Assembly (NCBI GenBank): GCA_001548435.1
Contig: AP017308.1
Coordinates: 2,613,030-2,677,029, forward strand
DNA from: Leptolyngbya sp. NIES-3755
Lineage (GTDB): Bacteria > Cyanobacteriota > Cyanobacteriia > Leptolyngbyales > Leptolyngbyaceae
Length of the DNA stretch: 64,000 nucleotides
Direction: 5' to 3'
Part shown: in pieces, positions 38,297 through 47,153 of the stretch
How the letters are laid out: every line of letters starts with the position of its first letter
Numbering within the stretch: position 1 is the first letter of the stretch
The notes under the pieces: generated by a model
Database searches by the model: none
What the model was told of the DNA's origin: nothing
Seen by the model: the letters and a program-made list of their open reading frames with translations, nothing else
Made by a program: the position numbers and the translations under genes

Positions 38297-39526
38297 ATGG
38301 CACGCGCAAAGTTTGAACGGAATAAACCCCACGTCAACATTGGCACGATCGGTCACGTTGACCACGGCAAGACCACGCTCACGGCTGCAATCACGATGAC
38401 CCTTTCAGCTCTGGGTCAAGCGGCAGCCCGGAAGTATGAAGACATCGACGCAGCTCCGGAAGAAAAAGCACGGGGTATCACGATCAACACCGCTCACGTG
38501 GAGTACGAAACCGAGTCCCGGCACTATGCTCACGTGGACTGTCCTGGACACGCTGACTATGTGAAGAACATGATCACGGGTGCGGCTCAGATGGACGGCG
38601 CGATCTTGGTAGTTTCGGCTGCTGACGGTCCGATGCCCCAAACTCGTGAACACATCCTCTTGGCTCGTCAGGTGGGCGTTCCCCGTCTGGTTGTCTTCAT
38701 GAACAAGAAAGACATGGTGGACGACGAAGAACTGCTCGAACTCGTCGAGTTGGAAATTCGTGAACTGTTGGATTCTTATGAGTTCCCCGGCGACGAAATT
38801 CCAGTGACGGCAGGTTCGGCACTTCAAGCAGTTGAAGCAATGACCGCGAACCCCAAAACCAAGAAGGGCGAAAACGAGTGGGTTGACTGCATCTACAAGC
38901 TGATGGACTCAGTTGACGAATACATCCCGACTCCTGAGCGTGATGTTGATAAGCCGTTCTTGATGGCAGTTGAAGACGTATTCTCGATCACAGGTCGGGG
39001 TACGGTTGCAACGGGTCGGATCGAGCGGGGTGAAGTCAAGGTTCAAGATGAAGTTGAACTGGTCGGTATCCGCGACACTCGTAAGAGCACCGTCACCGGA
39101 ATCGAGATGTTCAAGAAGAGTCTCGACAAGGGTATGGCAGGAGACAATGCTGGTATCTTGCTTCGGGGTATTCAAAAGGCTGATATTGAGCGCGGTATGG
39201 TGCTGGCGAAGCCTGGTTCCATTAAGCCTCACACTCAATTCGAGTCTGAAGTGTACATCCTGAAGAAAGAAGAAGGTGGTCGTCACACTCCGTTCTTCCC
39301 TGGCTATCGTCCTCAGTTCTACGTTCGTACAACCGACGTAACCGGAACCATCAGCAACTTCACGACTGACGAAGGTGGCGAAGCTGAAATGGTGATGCCT
39401 GGAGACCGGATTAAAATGACGGTTGAACTGATTAACCCGATCGCTATTGAACAAGGAATGCGCTTCGCAATCCGTGAAGGCGGTCGTACCGTTGGTGCAG
39501 GTGTGGTCTCGAAGATCCTCAAGTAA
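38297..39526 (+). CDS. tuf: Elongation factor Tu
   Basis: A 409-residue GTPase that brings aminoacyl-tRNA to the ribosome. G1 [10 protein letters not shown]2 ARGITI, G3 DCPGHADY, G4 NKKDMVDD and the domain II/III segments [23 protein letters not shown] and [17 protein letters not shown] are all standard. Last gene of rpsL-rpsG-fusA-tuf. A strong terminator follows at 39544. In most cyanobacteria rpsJ follows directly; here it is 2.5 kb away, and a 31-codon remnant of another tuf lies in between. Confidence 0.98.
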   Translation: MARAKFERNKPHVNIGTIGHVDHGKTTLTAAITMTLSALGQAAARKYEDIDAAPEEKARGITINTAHVEYETESRHYAHVDCPGHADYVKNMITGAAQMDGAILVVSAADGPMPQTREHILLARQVGVPRLVVFMNKKDMVDDEELLELVELEIRELLDSYEFPGDEIPVTAGSALQAVEAMTANPKTKKGENEWVDCIYKLMDSVDEYIPTPERDVDKPFLMAVEDVFSITGRGTVATGRIERGEVKVQDEVELVGIRDTRKSTVTGIEMFKKSLDKGMAGDNAGILLRGIQKADIERGMVLAKPGSIKPHTQFESEVYILKKEEGGRHTPFFPGYRPQFYVRTTDVTGTISNFTTDEGGEAEMVMPGDRIKMTVELINPIAIEQGMRFAIREGGRTVGAGVVSKILK

Positions 39527-39543
39527 GCACCTAGCGAAATGAG

Positions 39544-39579
39544 AAAGCTACCAGTGGTTTAGGCTAGTGGTAGCTTTTT
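39544..39579 (+). terminator. tuf terminator
   Basis: AAAGCTACCA (39544-39553) pairs perfectly with TGGTAGCTTT (39568-39577), a 10-bp stem, followed by TTC after the T-run. It should end most str operon transcription before the accessory genes. Confidence 0.85.
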
Positions 39580-39634
39580 CGTTAGGAATCTCTTTCGCCT
39601 ACAATCAAATAAAGCCTTAGATGGTAAACAGACT

Positions 39635-39841
39635 ATGCCTGAGATTGTCGAGATTCCGATCGAACTCACTCGCTTCCAACTTCCCGAAGCGGTTGAAGCT
39701 CGTTTGCAATTTTTACTCGATCGACAAGATGAAGGGCACTTATTATCTCAAGCCGAACGGCAAGAGGCAGAAGGACTGATTGAATTGGCAGAATTTTTAT
39801 CTTTACTGCGTTTGCGATCGATACAGGTGATGAAGCGATAA
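39635..39841 (+). CDS. Small conserved cyanobacterial protein
   Basis: A 68-residue protein, MPEIVEIPIELTRFQLPEAV and then a helical, acidic end (QAERQEAEGLIELAEFLSLLRLR). Proteins of this type recur in cyanobacteria, often beside short genes that look like toxin-antitoxin or nuclease partners. Here the next open frame (ATG 39844) is only 16 codons, so a partner may have been lost. It lies between the tuf terminator and the tuf remnant. Function unknown. Confidence 0.6.
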   Translation: MPEIVEIPIELTRFQLPEAVEARLQFLLDRQDEGHLLSQAERQEAEGLIELAEFLSLLRLRSIQVMKR

Positions 39842-39901
39842 CGATGCTGGCAATTTGGGCAGAGGAAGGATTGCTGGGTCGTCCGCCATCGTAATTTTCA
39901 G

Positions 39902-39994
39902 AATCTGATCGCGATTGAACACAGATTGCGCTTCGCAATCCGTGAAGGCGGTCGTACGGTTGGTGCAGGCGTGGTCTCAAAGATCCTTAAGTAG
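39902..39994 (+). pseudogene. 3' remnant of a second tuf gene
   Basis: Thirty codons plus stop that align without a gap to the end of the real tuf (39434-39526). The last 21 residues (from RFAIREGG to KILK) are identical in protein but differ at silent sites (ACC/ACG, GGT/GGC, TCG/TCA, CTC/CTT, TAA/TAG). The upstream codons show a few amino-acid changes, and before 39902 the likeness stops. The pattern of silent changes suggests a once-functional copy that diverged under selection before being truncated, rather than a fresh duplication. Confidence 0.85.
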
Positions 39995-40012
39995 AAGCAA
40001 CTAGCTAGGTGC

Positions 40013-40055
40013 CGTGAAAGCCCCAAGTAGATTTTTCTGCTTAGGAGCTTCCTTT
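40013..40055 (+). terminator. Possible relic terminator after the tuf remnant
   Basis: AAGTAGA pairs with TCTGCTT around a T-rich loop (40025-40042), and the flanks GAAAGCCCC and GGAGCTTCC can extend the stem with bulges. No long U-run follows. It could be the terminator that went with the lost tuf copy. Confidence 0.35.
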
Positions 40056-40167
40056 ACATGGGACAAGTAATCTTTCCATCGAACGTTTCATCTGCTATTC
40101 GTATACGGATTTAACCCAACGTCACTTCTTACTGGTTACAATTAGTACGCTGAAAAAAAATCAGACT

Positions 40168-40686
40168 ATGGAAACAAGCTTGTTATGTGTGCCCAGACTT
40201 GATGACGCTGAGAAAGAGCAGGTTAGAAAAATAATCTCAGCCCTCTCTGAAGGTAAGGTTTCAATTGAAGGAACTGCAATTATGCCTGCTCAAACCCAAC
40301 TCTTAATTGGTATCCTTGAATGTACGTTGAAAGCTAAGCTAAAAATTGTTTCGGAAGGGAAAGCTCGCGAACTGGCGGGTAGTCGCCAGAAAACTGAACG
40401 ACCTGGAGAGGTGGCTGCCATTCGCTTTAATGGACATCTCCGGTTTGTTTCAAACCGAACTGATGTTGCCATACAAGTTGCAGAGGACCTGGAAGACAGA
40501 GTTGCTTTCGATAACGACAATAGAGTTTCGTGGAGCTGGGGAAAAGCTATTCAAGTTCTTGAGGAAATGAAAAAGTTGCACAGAGACGCTTGGTTTGATC
40601 GTGATGAGGGTGGTGGCATCTATCTCAAAGAGGCTAGAGACTGGAAAGCAGCAATCGAACGTGTTGAAGAATGGCTTGAAGATTAG
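40168..40686 (+). CDS. Hypothetical protein, unrecognised
   Basis: A 172-residue protein not recognised. It is predicted alpha/beta, with an N-terminal helical part (DDAEKEQVRKIISALSEGKVSI), a middle AAIRFNGHLRFVSNRTDVAIQVAEDLED, and an acidic end (DWKAAIERVEEWLED). No signal peptide or membrane segment. It has no CGATCG site and lies in the inserted stretch between tuf and rpsJ, both consistent with recent arrival. Start ATG at 40168 lacks a strong ribosome site. Confidence 0.55.
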   Translation: METSLLCVPRLDDAEKEQVRKIISALSEGKVSIEGTAIMPAQTQLLIGILECTLKAKLKIVSEGKARELAGSRQKTERPGEVAAIRFNGHLRFVSNRTDVAIQVAEDLEDRVAFDNDNRVSWSWGKAIQVLEEMKKLHRDAWFDRDEGGGIYLKEARDWKAAIERVEEWLED

Positions 40687-40755
40687 GTTATCGTCATTTT
40701 CTGTTAGTCAATTCATCTTTTCATTTTGGTCCGGGTGCATACTATCCAACTCGCG

Positions 40756-40980
40756 TTAAGGCAAGGTTTTTGCCCAATCTCTCGCTGCCTCAGGAGAATA
40801 GAACACTCTTCGCCCTTTCTTCGCCCAGTCTCTCACAATGTCCTCCACCTTGTATTTCTGACCATACTCCTCAGCGGCAGCGCAATACTTTTCGATCGAG
40901 TCACGATCCATACCCTGCTGTATGGACTCTTCAACAAGCGCTAGAACTCTTGCACGGTCGAATTTTTGCTGTAAATTCAT
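40756..40980 (-). CDS. Small hypothetical protein
   Basis: A 74-residue helical protein, MNLQQKFDRARVLALVEESI and then KYKVEDIVRDWAKKGRRVFYSPEAARDWAKTLP. Not recognised. The size and charge pattern suit an antitoxin or small regulator. It is alone on the minus strand between an unrecognised gene and the aspartic-protease cassette. The 244 bp that follow (40981-41224) hold nothing I can identify. Confidence 0.5.
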   Translation of the reverse strand: MNLQQKFDRARVLALVEESIQQGMDRDSIEKYCAAAEEYGQKYKVEDIVRDWAKKGRRVFYSPEAARDWAKTLP

Positions 40981-41224
40981 CAGTAACTCCAGCTATACAT
41001 TTGATGAGTTCAGTCTCCTCTATGAAAAGGATCAATTTGTGTTCACATTGTTTCCGAGCAAGAATTTTTGGTGAAAACTGTTCGGGCACTCACGATGCTT
41101 CTTTAACTCTCTCCTTTGCTAAATCACATCTGGCGCAGGATTAGCTAGCGTACTGTAGTATATGTGACTTTTCCGTTCTGTATGACTGTTTTGATGCAGG
41201 TGCAATTTTGATAGAAGCTGTTGG

Positions 41225-41593
41225 CTACAAAATTTCATCTACGACAACTGTACCGCCATCACAAAAATCAATACCGAGATGACAGTCTTCAAGTAGAGCA
41301 GTTCCAATTAGAGGACGACGACCGATGCCTAATACAACAACTTCACGCTCTACACCATTCCACAAGATCGTTGCGAGATAGGCATAAGCAGCAACACTAG
41401 AGTCATCTGCAAGATTTGCATCAATTCGAGCAACGTAGGGAAGACCAAGCTCACCAATGATCGCAGGCGGCAAAGTCAAAAATCCTTCAAATCCTGTATC
41501 CACAACGCACTCAACTTCAAACTCTGAACCTTGTGGAAGTCGAAGAATCACATTTATCCTAGCTTGCAGCCCAATCACCGTTCCATGAATCAC
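41225..41593 (-). CDS. Clan AA (retropepsin-like) aspartic protease, cassette copy 1
   Basis: A 122-residue single-domain protein. The active-site loop is VVDTGFEGFLTLP (DTG of retropepsins) and the partner psi-loop is RPLIGTALLED. One such domain would need to dimerise to make a two-Asp active site. The layout is the same as the protein at 48408-48779, with shared VxDTGxxGFLxLPxxII, ATIxWxG and GGxV positions. It is second in a two-gene unit, 3 bp after the small protein gene. The target is unknown; the partner gene is the obvious candidate. Confidence 0.8.
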   Translation of the reverse strand: MIHGTVIGLQARINVILRLPQGSEFEVECVVDTGFEGFLTLPPAIIGELGLPYVARIDANLADDSSVAAYAYLATILWNGVEREVVVLGIGRRPLIGTALLEDCHLGIDFCDGGTVVVDEIL

Positions 41594-41596
41594 GTT

Positions 41597-41863
41597 CTAG
41601 TCCGTCCTGATTAACGTTCCACCGATCGCATAAACCGCATTAAATCCAATTCGCCCAGCCCAGATTGGTGCATTAGAATGTTTTGCTTGTAAATGACGAC
41701 TGAGGACAATTAAATCATCTCCGATCGCATAATCACCCGTCTCAACATCGATCGAGATTAATTTGCCGATGTTCTCTTGTGTCTCGACCTTGGAGCGAAG
41801 ATTGTTATAGATTGCTCTACCTTGTTGGGTAATTTCTTCGCCACTGAGTTTAGGGTAAGCCAT
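41597..41863 (-). CDS. Small partner of the aspartic protease, cassette copy 1
   Basis: An 88-residue protein with the core GKLISIDVETGDYAIGDD and the end WAGRIGFNAVYAIGG. It matches the protein at 48136-48411 in EE...G..IY, GK..x.ID.ETG....D and RIG..AV...G. It is predicted alpha/beta without a known motif. It is the first gene of the pair, and the protease starts 3 bp after its stop. Possible roles are substrate, inhibitor or antitoxin of the protease; none is shown by the sequence. Confidence 0.75.
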   Translation of the reverse strand: MAYPKLSGEEITQQGRAIYNNLRSKVETQENIGKLISIDVETGDYAIGDDLIVLSRHLQAKHSNAPIWAGRIGFNAVYAIGGTLIRTD

Positions 41864-42014
41864 GCTTGTTAAGCTCCAAGTTTAGAGTTTGTCACTATTC
41901 TAGTTCAAATGATTTCTCGCAAAAGATCGAGAGTAAAACGGTTTTAGCGCTACAATAGGTGACTGGCGCACAAGGCGCACCCCTACCGAACCATTGACAA
42001 CTTGGGAACACAAT

Positions 42015-42332
42015 ATGGCAACGATTCAACAGCAAAAAATTCGTATCCGCCTCAAAGCGTTCGATCGACGGTTACTCGATACCTCTTGCGAAAAAATCGT
42101 CGATACCGCAAACCGCACTAATGCCACTGCGATCGGTCCGATTCCGCTCCCGACTCGCCGCCGAATCTATTGCGTTCTGCGTTCTCCCCACGTTGACAAA
42201 GACTCGCGTGAGCATTTTGAAACTCGGACGCACCATCGCTTGATCGATATTTATCAGCCTTCTTCTAAGACGATCGATGCCTTGATGAAGCTTGATCTTC
42301 CCGCCGGTGTTGATATCGAGGTTAAATTGTAA
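42015..42332 (+). CDS. rpsJ: 30S ribosomal protein S10
   Basis: A 105-residue protein, [53 protein letters not shown] and [12 protein letters not shown]. The ATG at 42015 is the family start; a longer frame from 41994 was rejected. In cyanobacteria it normally follows tuf; here it has been separated, so it needs its own promoter. A TACAAT -10 candidate lies at 41951-41956 with no clear -35. Confidence 0.97.
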   Translation: MATIQQQKIRIRLKAFDRRLLDTSCEKIVDTANRTNATAIGPIPLPTRRRIYCVLRSPHVDKDSREHFETRTHHRLIDIYQPSSKTIDALMKLDLPAGVDIEVKL

Positions 42333-42437
42333 GACCTGTAGAGGATGCGATCGCATCCTTTATTTTTTGAATTTGATAACATCTCTTAACAGTAGATCCG
42401 CTACAGTAGAGGAAAGCACCCTCATCGTTTGCAGAGA

Positions 42438-43085
42438 ATGACTTCATCGATCGCGGTTCGAGAACTCCCCCTATTCCCTTTGCCCGACCTCGTTTTATTT
42501 CCAGGTCGCCCCTTGCCTTTGCACATCTTTGAGTTTCGCTATCGGATGATGATGAACACCATTTTGGATGGCGATCGACGATTCGGCGTACTCATGTGGG
42601 ATCAAGCGAAAGGACAGCCCGCGCCTGTGGGATGCTGTGCGGAGATTGTGCAGTTTCAAAGGTTGCCAGACGATCGAATGAAGATTCTAACCTTGGGACA
42701 GCAGCGCTTTCGAGTGTTGGAATACACCCGCGAGAAGCCTTATCGGGTTGGATTGGTTGAATGGATTGAAGACCATCCGCCGACTCAGGATCTAAGACCG
42801 TTGGCAAAAGATGTGAATCAGCTTCTTCACGATGTGGTGAGACTTTCGGAAAAGCTGTCGGGTCAAGATATTGAACTGCCTGAAGAAATTCCGAGTTTGC
42901 CCACTGAGCTTTCGTACTGGATTGCAAGTAACTTGCACAATGTCCCAGATGAACAGCAAGCGCTTCTAGAGTTGCAAGATACTCAAGCGCGGCTGGAACG
43001 AGAAGCTGAAATTCTGACCTCAACTCGAAATCATCTCGCAGCTAGAACGGTTTTGAAAGACACATTGAAGGACGTTGCGGAATAG
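42438..43085 (+). CDS. LON N-terminal (substrate-binding) domain protein
   Basis: A 215-residue protein consisting of the substrate-binding domain of Lon without the AAA+ or protease parts: ELPLFPLPDLVLFPGRPLPLHIFEFRYR at the N-terminus, then LTLGQQRFRVL, and a C-terminal helical region (LPEEIPSLPTELSYWIASNLH). Stand-alone copies are common in cyanobacteria and downstream of rpsJ. The role may be in protein quality control; the mechanism is not established. The ATG at 42438 is preferred over the TTG at 42429. Confidence 0.88.
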   Translation: MTSSIAVRELPLFPLPDLVLFPGRPLPLHIFEFRYRMMMNTILDGDRRFGVLMWDQAKGQPAPVGCCAEIVQFQRLPDDRMKILTLGQQRFRVLEYTREKPYRVGLVEWIEDHPPTQDLRPLAKDVNQLLHDVVRLSEKLSGQDIELPEEIPSLPTELSYWIASNLHNVPDEQQALLELQDTQARLEREAEILTSTRNHLAARTVLKDTLKDVAE

Positions 43086-43288
43086 TTGATGGCTTGCTCT
43101 AGAACATTGATGAAGACCAGTGTTGGGACTGCTGCGGAGCCGTTCGCAATAGGTGAGCAAAAACAAGAAACTCTGTCCTGACTTAGATGTCACACTGTGT
43201 AAATTTTAATAGCGGAACTTACCTATCAATCTCGCAAATTCCACTAGATTGATAGGACTGCTGTGATTTACCTGTGTATGAAATAGCC

Positions 43289-44251
43289 ATGAGAGTATTG
43301 CAATTTGTCTTTGGTATTCTGTCGAGCGTGGGCTACGTTGGGAACGGAATTCTATTTTTCTACATAGAATGGACGTTTCTACGACAGAACTTCATTCAGA
43401 TACTTAACCCGCTACTCCACCTCCAGGTTTTGAGTGTTTTGCTTACCACTCCTCTTTTCTGGGCTTTTCTTGCCATGTCCTTTCTAGGAGTTTTTGCCAC
43501 AGCAAGCATTGAGAGCTACTTGAAACAGCGCTCTCGGCAAGTTGAAAGAAATGCTGAGCCAAAAGCTAAGCAGGCTATTCATCAAGAGACGCGGTATGTC
43601 GATATTCCAACTCAGAAGAGTTCCAAAACACAAGCCCCAACTTCTACTAACGCTACAGTAGATGACATCACTCCTCAGACTGGGGAACGTCCATTCATTA
43701 GATGCCTCACTGATGAGCTAGAAGAGATTGCTGGTACAGGATGGAATAATGCGAAAGTGTTGAATCAGCTCCATCACGAGTTAAGTTTCCGTTCTAAAAA
43801 TAAATCTCGTGTTTTGAAAGAACGCATCTCGAATAGATTAGCGGAGTTGCAGAGTACACAAATTACTTGGTCAACAACAGCTAATCCTGGAGTGCAGAAT
43901 CTATCAACTGATGCTTTCAAATATGAGGAAGGGCTACTCAGACGCTATGGGTACAAAGTTGGTAAAGACGGTTTACCAGAGAGCGAACGTCGAGAGATTC
44001 TCGATAAAGTCTTCCTGCTTCCCCTATTGCAAATTGATAATTCTGCTTATTCAAGTGAGTGGGGCGAACCTAAAAGTGAGAAGAGATTAAAGAAACTAGC
44101 AGAATCTATTGCTGCATTCACTCGCAATGCTAAACGTCGTACTACAGGTGACTTTAGCATTGCTATTCAAGATTGGGAAGATGATTTAGAGTATCTGAAG
44201 AAAATGCACTACGATAACCGCTTTTCATTTCAGTATCCACTCACAAACTGA
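43289..44251 (+). CDS. Membrane-anchored hypothetical protein
   Basis: A protein of about 320 residues from ATG 43289. Two hydrophobic segments lie near the N-terminus (VLQFVFGILSSVGYVGNGILFFYI and VLLTTPLFWAFLAMSFLGVFA), then a long charged linker and a soluble C-terminal domain. The end contains LRRYGYKVGKDGLPESERREILDKVF, a motif (Gly-Tyr-x-Val-Gly ... Arg-Arg-x-Ile-Leu) that I have seen in accessory bacterial proteins of unknown role. No CGATCG site. It converges on the RNase gene with a 43-bp gap. Function unknown. Confidence 0.7.
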   Translation: MRVLQFVFGILSSVGYVGNGILFFYIEWTFLRQNFIQILNPLLHLQVLSVLLTTPLFWAFLAMSFLGVFATASIESYLKQRSRQVERNAEPKAKQAIHQETRYVDIPTQKSSKTQAPTSTNATVDDITPQTGERPFIRCLTDELEEIAGTGWNNAKVLNQLHHELSFRSKNKSRVLKERISNRLAELQSTQITWSTTANPGVQNLSTDAFKYEEGLLRRYGYKVGKDGLPESERREILDKVFLLPLLQIDNSAYSSEWGEPKSEKRLKKLAESIAAFTRNAKRRTTGDFSIAIQDWEDDLEYLKKMHYDNRFSFQYPLTN

Positions 44252-44294
44252 TTGCGGTTTGAAAGATCAAGACGAATGCTTGGCATTTTTTTAA

Positions 44295-46313
44295 CTATCC
44301 GATGGCTTGCTGTGCTTCTTGATGAGTCACTTCTTGGAAGCGGATTTCGTCGCGGCGTGGATCGACTAAGCTCACCTTGAGACGGAGTTGATCGCCAGGA
44401 CGAGCCGATCGCTGAAATACCATCGGCAATTCCAAACCCAATTCTTCCAACAGCACCAAACCTAATCCTTCATGCTCTCGCAACCAGCGCAACATCAGAG
44501 CATCCCAAATTTCATCAGAGTGCCGTCGCAAATATTCTAGGCTCCAGTAGCGGTTCGTTTGACGCTCGACAAAGACAGCTTCTTGAACGGCTAGACCAAT
44601 GTTGATCATCAGTTCTTTCACTTCCTCGACTGAGAAAGGTAGAACATCGCCGCGTAGATGTGCCTTGATTTGGAAGTGAGCGACTAGATCGCTGTAGCGA
44701 CGAATTGGAGAAGTCACTTGTGTGTAAGTATCAAGTCCTAAGCTGGCATGACGAGCGGGAGTGATCGTTAGTTCACTTCGGGGCATACAGCGACGAATCG
44801 CACACGATCGAACAGGTCCCGCTGGAAGCTGTAATAGTTCTTCGTCGGAAGGTAATTCTGGCTGAGGCTGACCCCGGAATGGTAACGGTAAACTGTGTGT
44901 CTGAGCGTAACGGGCGGCGACTTCTCCCGCCAAAATCATCATCTCAGCCACTAACTGACGAGAGATGGAGTCATCGAGAACCTCGATCGTAACTTCTCCA
45001 TCACTCTTTACTTTGATCGAAGACTCTGGCATGTGAATACTGACCGCACCTTGAGACTGTCGCCATCCAGTGCGCCGTTTTGCCCATTTTGCTAAGGCTT
45101 CGATTTCGGGTTCGTTTTGCACACTCAGTTGCAGCATTTCATCGACATCATCGTAAGTCAGGCGATACGTCGATCGAATTGAACTGGCATGAATGCTGTA
45201 CTCGTCTACTGCGCCTTCTTCGCTCAGAATCACACCAAAGCTGAGAGCGCAACAGATCTTACCCGGATTCAAACTCATCGGACCTGTCGCCAACTCAGAC
45301 GGGAACATCGGAATCATTCCCGTCGGCAAATAGATCGTTGTGATTCGCTTACGGGCATCAAGGTCTAATTCGTCACCCGGCTCCATCCAGCGAGTGGGAT
45401 CAGCGATGTGAATCCAGATTTTCTCGCGACCATCGGGGAGAAATTCGACGCTCAGACCGTCATCGATCTCGCGGGTGCTTTCATCGTCGATCGTATAAAC
45501 CTTCAAATGCGTCAAATCGAGGCGATTGACATCGAGATCAGCGGGTGGGAATTCCAAACGGTGGTGCGTCACTTCCAGAACCTTGTTAGAGAATTGAATC
45601 GGAATTTGGGCGCGCCGCAGGAACATATTCTCGTGTGGACTCCAGATGCCGAGATCGACGAGAAGCTGGAAGGCGGCTTGGGATGTTTCAGGGCGTTTCA
45701 GAGCAGCAAGGATTTCGATCGCGGTGGATCGGTTCGGTGCTTCTTCAACAGTAGCAAATCGCTCCAGTGCATCAAGTCGAGGTCGCTCACTCGGTTGCCA
45801 TTCGACTGAATTTCCCTGCAATGCGAGGTCGATTCGCTCTAAGAAACTCTGCCAGTCGCGTTGGCGTTGAGCTTCCATGTCGATTTGATGTTTGAGATCT
45901 GCGACTTGTGTTGCGGATCTTGGCTCATAGCGATCGCCTTTCTGCTTAAAGTAAAGCTTATCTTCCGACAATAAGTAGTAAGCGGCATAACACATTGCTG
46001 GACTCGTCTCTGAGAACAGCAGCATCGCTAACTCTTTTGGGTCGGTGCTGTCTCCGCCTTCGATCAGGATTTCCCAAGCGACTTCTAGACTGGACGGATC
46101 GAGGAAGGGTTTGACTTCTTTGAGAAAGGTTGGAATCTCGGACGGTTTAAACGTTTGGTTCGCGACTTCGTAGGTAATTTGGCGCGGATGAAGGGTATGC
46201 GACTGAGAACGATCGTCGATCGCGATCCAGTGTTTTTTACCTTCTGGACGATCGGCGACAGCGAGGCGGCGTTCTCCGTTGACGCGAAATTCGACTAGGG
46301 TTCCCTTCTCCAT
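44295..46313 (-). CDS. RNase II/R family exoribonuclease
   Basis: A 672-residue protein. The RNB catalytic core has the aspartates in TIDDESTREIDDGLSVE and ADPTRWMEPGDELDLDARKRITTIYLP, and the later SPIRRYSDLVAHFQIK. The C-terminal S1 domain (PGDQLRLKVSLVDPRRDEIRFQEV) is present. It degrades RNA 3' to 5'. The N-terminal 200 residues are less conserved than in E. coli RNase R and more like the cyanobacterial form. It follows rpmG and rpsR on the same strand, an order conserved in cyanobacteria. I leave the symbol empty because rnb and rnr cannot be told apart here. Confidence 0.92.
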   Translation of the reverse strand: MEKGTLVEFRVNGERRLAVADRPEGKKHWIAIDDRSQSHTLHPRQITYEVANQTFKPSEIPTFLKEVKPFLDPSSLEVAWEILIEGGDSTDPKELAMLLFSETSPAMCYAAYYLLSEDKLYFKQKGDRYEPRSATQVADLKHQIDMEAQRQRDWQSFLERIDLALQGNSVEWQPSERPRLDALERFATVEEAPNRSTAIEILAALKRPETSQAAFQLLVDLGIWSPHENMFLRRAQIPIQFSNKVLEVTHHRLEFPPADLDVNRLDLTHLKVYTIDDESTREIDDGLSVEFLPDGREKIWIHIADPTRWMEPGDELDLDARKRITTIYLPTGMIPMFPSELATGPMSLNPGKICCALSFGVILSEEGAVDEYSIHASSIRSTYRLTYDDVDEMLQLSVQNEPEIEALAKWAKRRTGWRQSQGAVSIHMPESSIKVKSDGEVTIEVLDDSISRQLVAEMMILAGEVAARYAQTHSLPLPFRGQPQPELPSDEELLQLPAGPVRSCAIRRCMPRSELTITPARHASLGLDTYTQVTSPIRRYSDLVAHFQIKAHLRGDVLPFSVEEVKELMINIGLAVQEAVFVERQTNRYWSLEYLRRHSDEIWDALMLRWLREHEGLGLVLLEELGLELPMVFQRSARPGDQLRLKVSLVDPRRDEIRFQEVTHQEAQQAIG

Positions 46314-46418
46314 TGAATCTGCGGGGTGCGATGGGTGATGAATAAATAGAGCAAAACGGGGGATTGCGACCGGGATTGCTCCACCCTACACTAGCGCCCC
46401 CGCAGAGGGTTGAAGGGA

Positions 46419-46634
46419 TTAGCCTTCTTGGTTGACGAATGGTAATAAAGCAATGACGCGGGCGCGTTTGATCGCGACGGTCAAATCACGCTGCTGTTTT
46501 GCGGTGAGTCCGGTGATTCGGCGAGGCAGGATTTTTCCGCGCTCGGTGATGAATTTGCGGAGCAGATCGACATCTTTGTAATCGATCGGATCACCAGGTT
46601 TGATCGGGGAAACTCGACGGCGGAAGTAAGTCAT
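46419..46634 (-). CDS. rpsR: 30S ribosomal protein S18
   Basis: A 71-residue protein, [20 protein letters not shown] and [39 protein letters not shown]. Length and ends are normal. It is between rpmG (78 bp upstream) and the RNase II/R gene on the same strand. The intergenic stretch to the RNase is short and holds no clear terminator. Confidence 0.97.
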   Translation of the reverse strand: MTYFRRRVSPIKPGDPIDYKDVDLLRKFITERGKILPRRITGLTAKQQRDLTVAIKRARVIALLPFVNQEG

Positions 46635-46712
46635 GGCGGTGTAATTGGTAAAGGGTCAATGGACTGTAGTGAAAACTACGGGCAAAAACTTACCAGCTTT
46701 TGCTGACAAAGA

Positions 46713-46907
46713 TTATTTAATTTCTTTGTGGGTGGTGTGCTTGTTGCAGTGCGTACAGAACTTGCTCAGTTCTAGACGGGCTGTGGTGTTTCGGCGGTTT
46801 TTCGAGGTGGTGTATCGAGAGACACCGTTGGAGCGCTTTGCCGGGTTGGTGCGGCACTCAGTACATTCCAGCGTAATGATGAGTCTTACGCCTTTATTCT
46901 TTGCCAT
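46713..46907 (-). CDS. rpmG: 50S ribosomal protein L33
   Basis: A 64-residue protein, [18 protein letters not shown] and [30 protein letters not shown]. The two CxxC pairs of the zinc-binding L33 form are present (CTEC and CTHC). It is the first gene of rpmG-rpsR-RNase. The 246 bp between it and the divergent HEPN-like gene hold the promoters of both. Confidence 0.97.
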   Translation of the reverse strand: MAKNKGVRLIITLECTECRTNPAKRSNGVSRYTTSKNRRNTTARLELSKFCTHCNKHTTHKEIK

Positions 46908-47153
46908 AGTTTTGATGCAAACAAATAAGAGGGATAAACGTGTGAAGACACGAAGATCTATTATTTCATACTTATCGCGAGATGGGCAAAAAGTTGTTGG
47001 GGGTGGAGGTGCGATCGGAAGTCCAATAGGGTAAACAAGTAGTTGGACTGCTTAGCTCCTTAGTAGCGGCAGTATCGCTAGAATACTTGATTTGTCTTCA
47101 AAGTTTAGTTGCAGTAAAGTTATCTGTGAGGTTACGCCTATGAGGTTAAAGCA

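Noticed and set aside
39844-39894. 16-codon open frame after the 68-residue gene
   Set aside because: Too short to support; may be the start of a lost partner gene but no homology is visible.
42060-42356. Open frame opposite rpsJ
   Set aside because: A shadow of the ribosomal gene with no family pattern.
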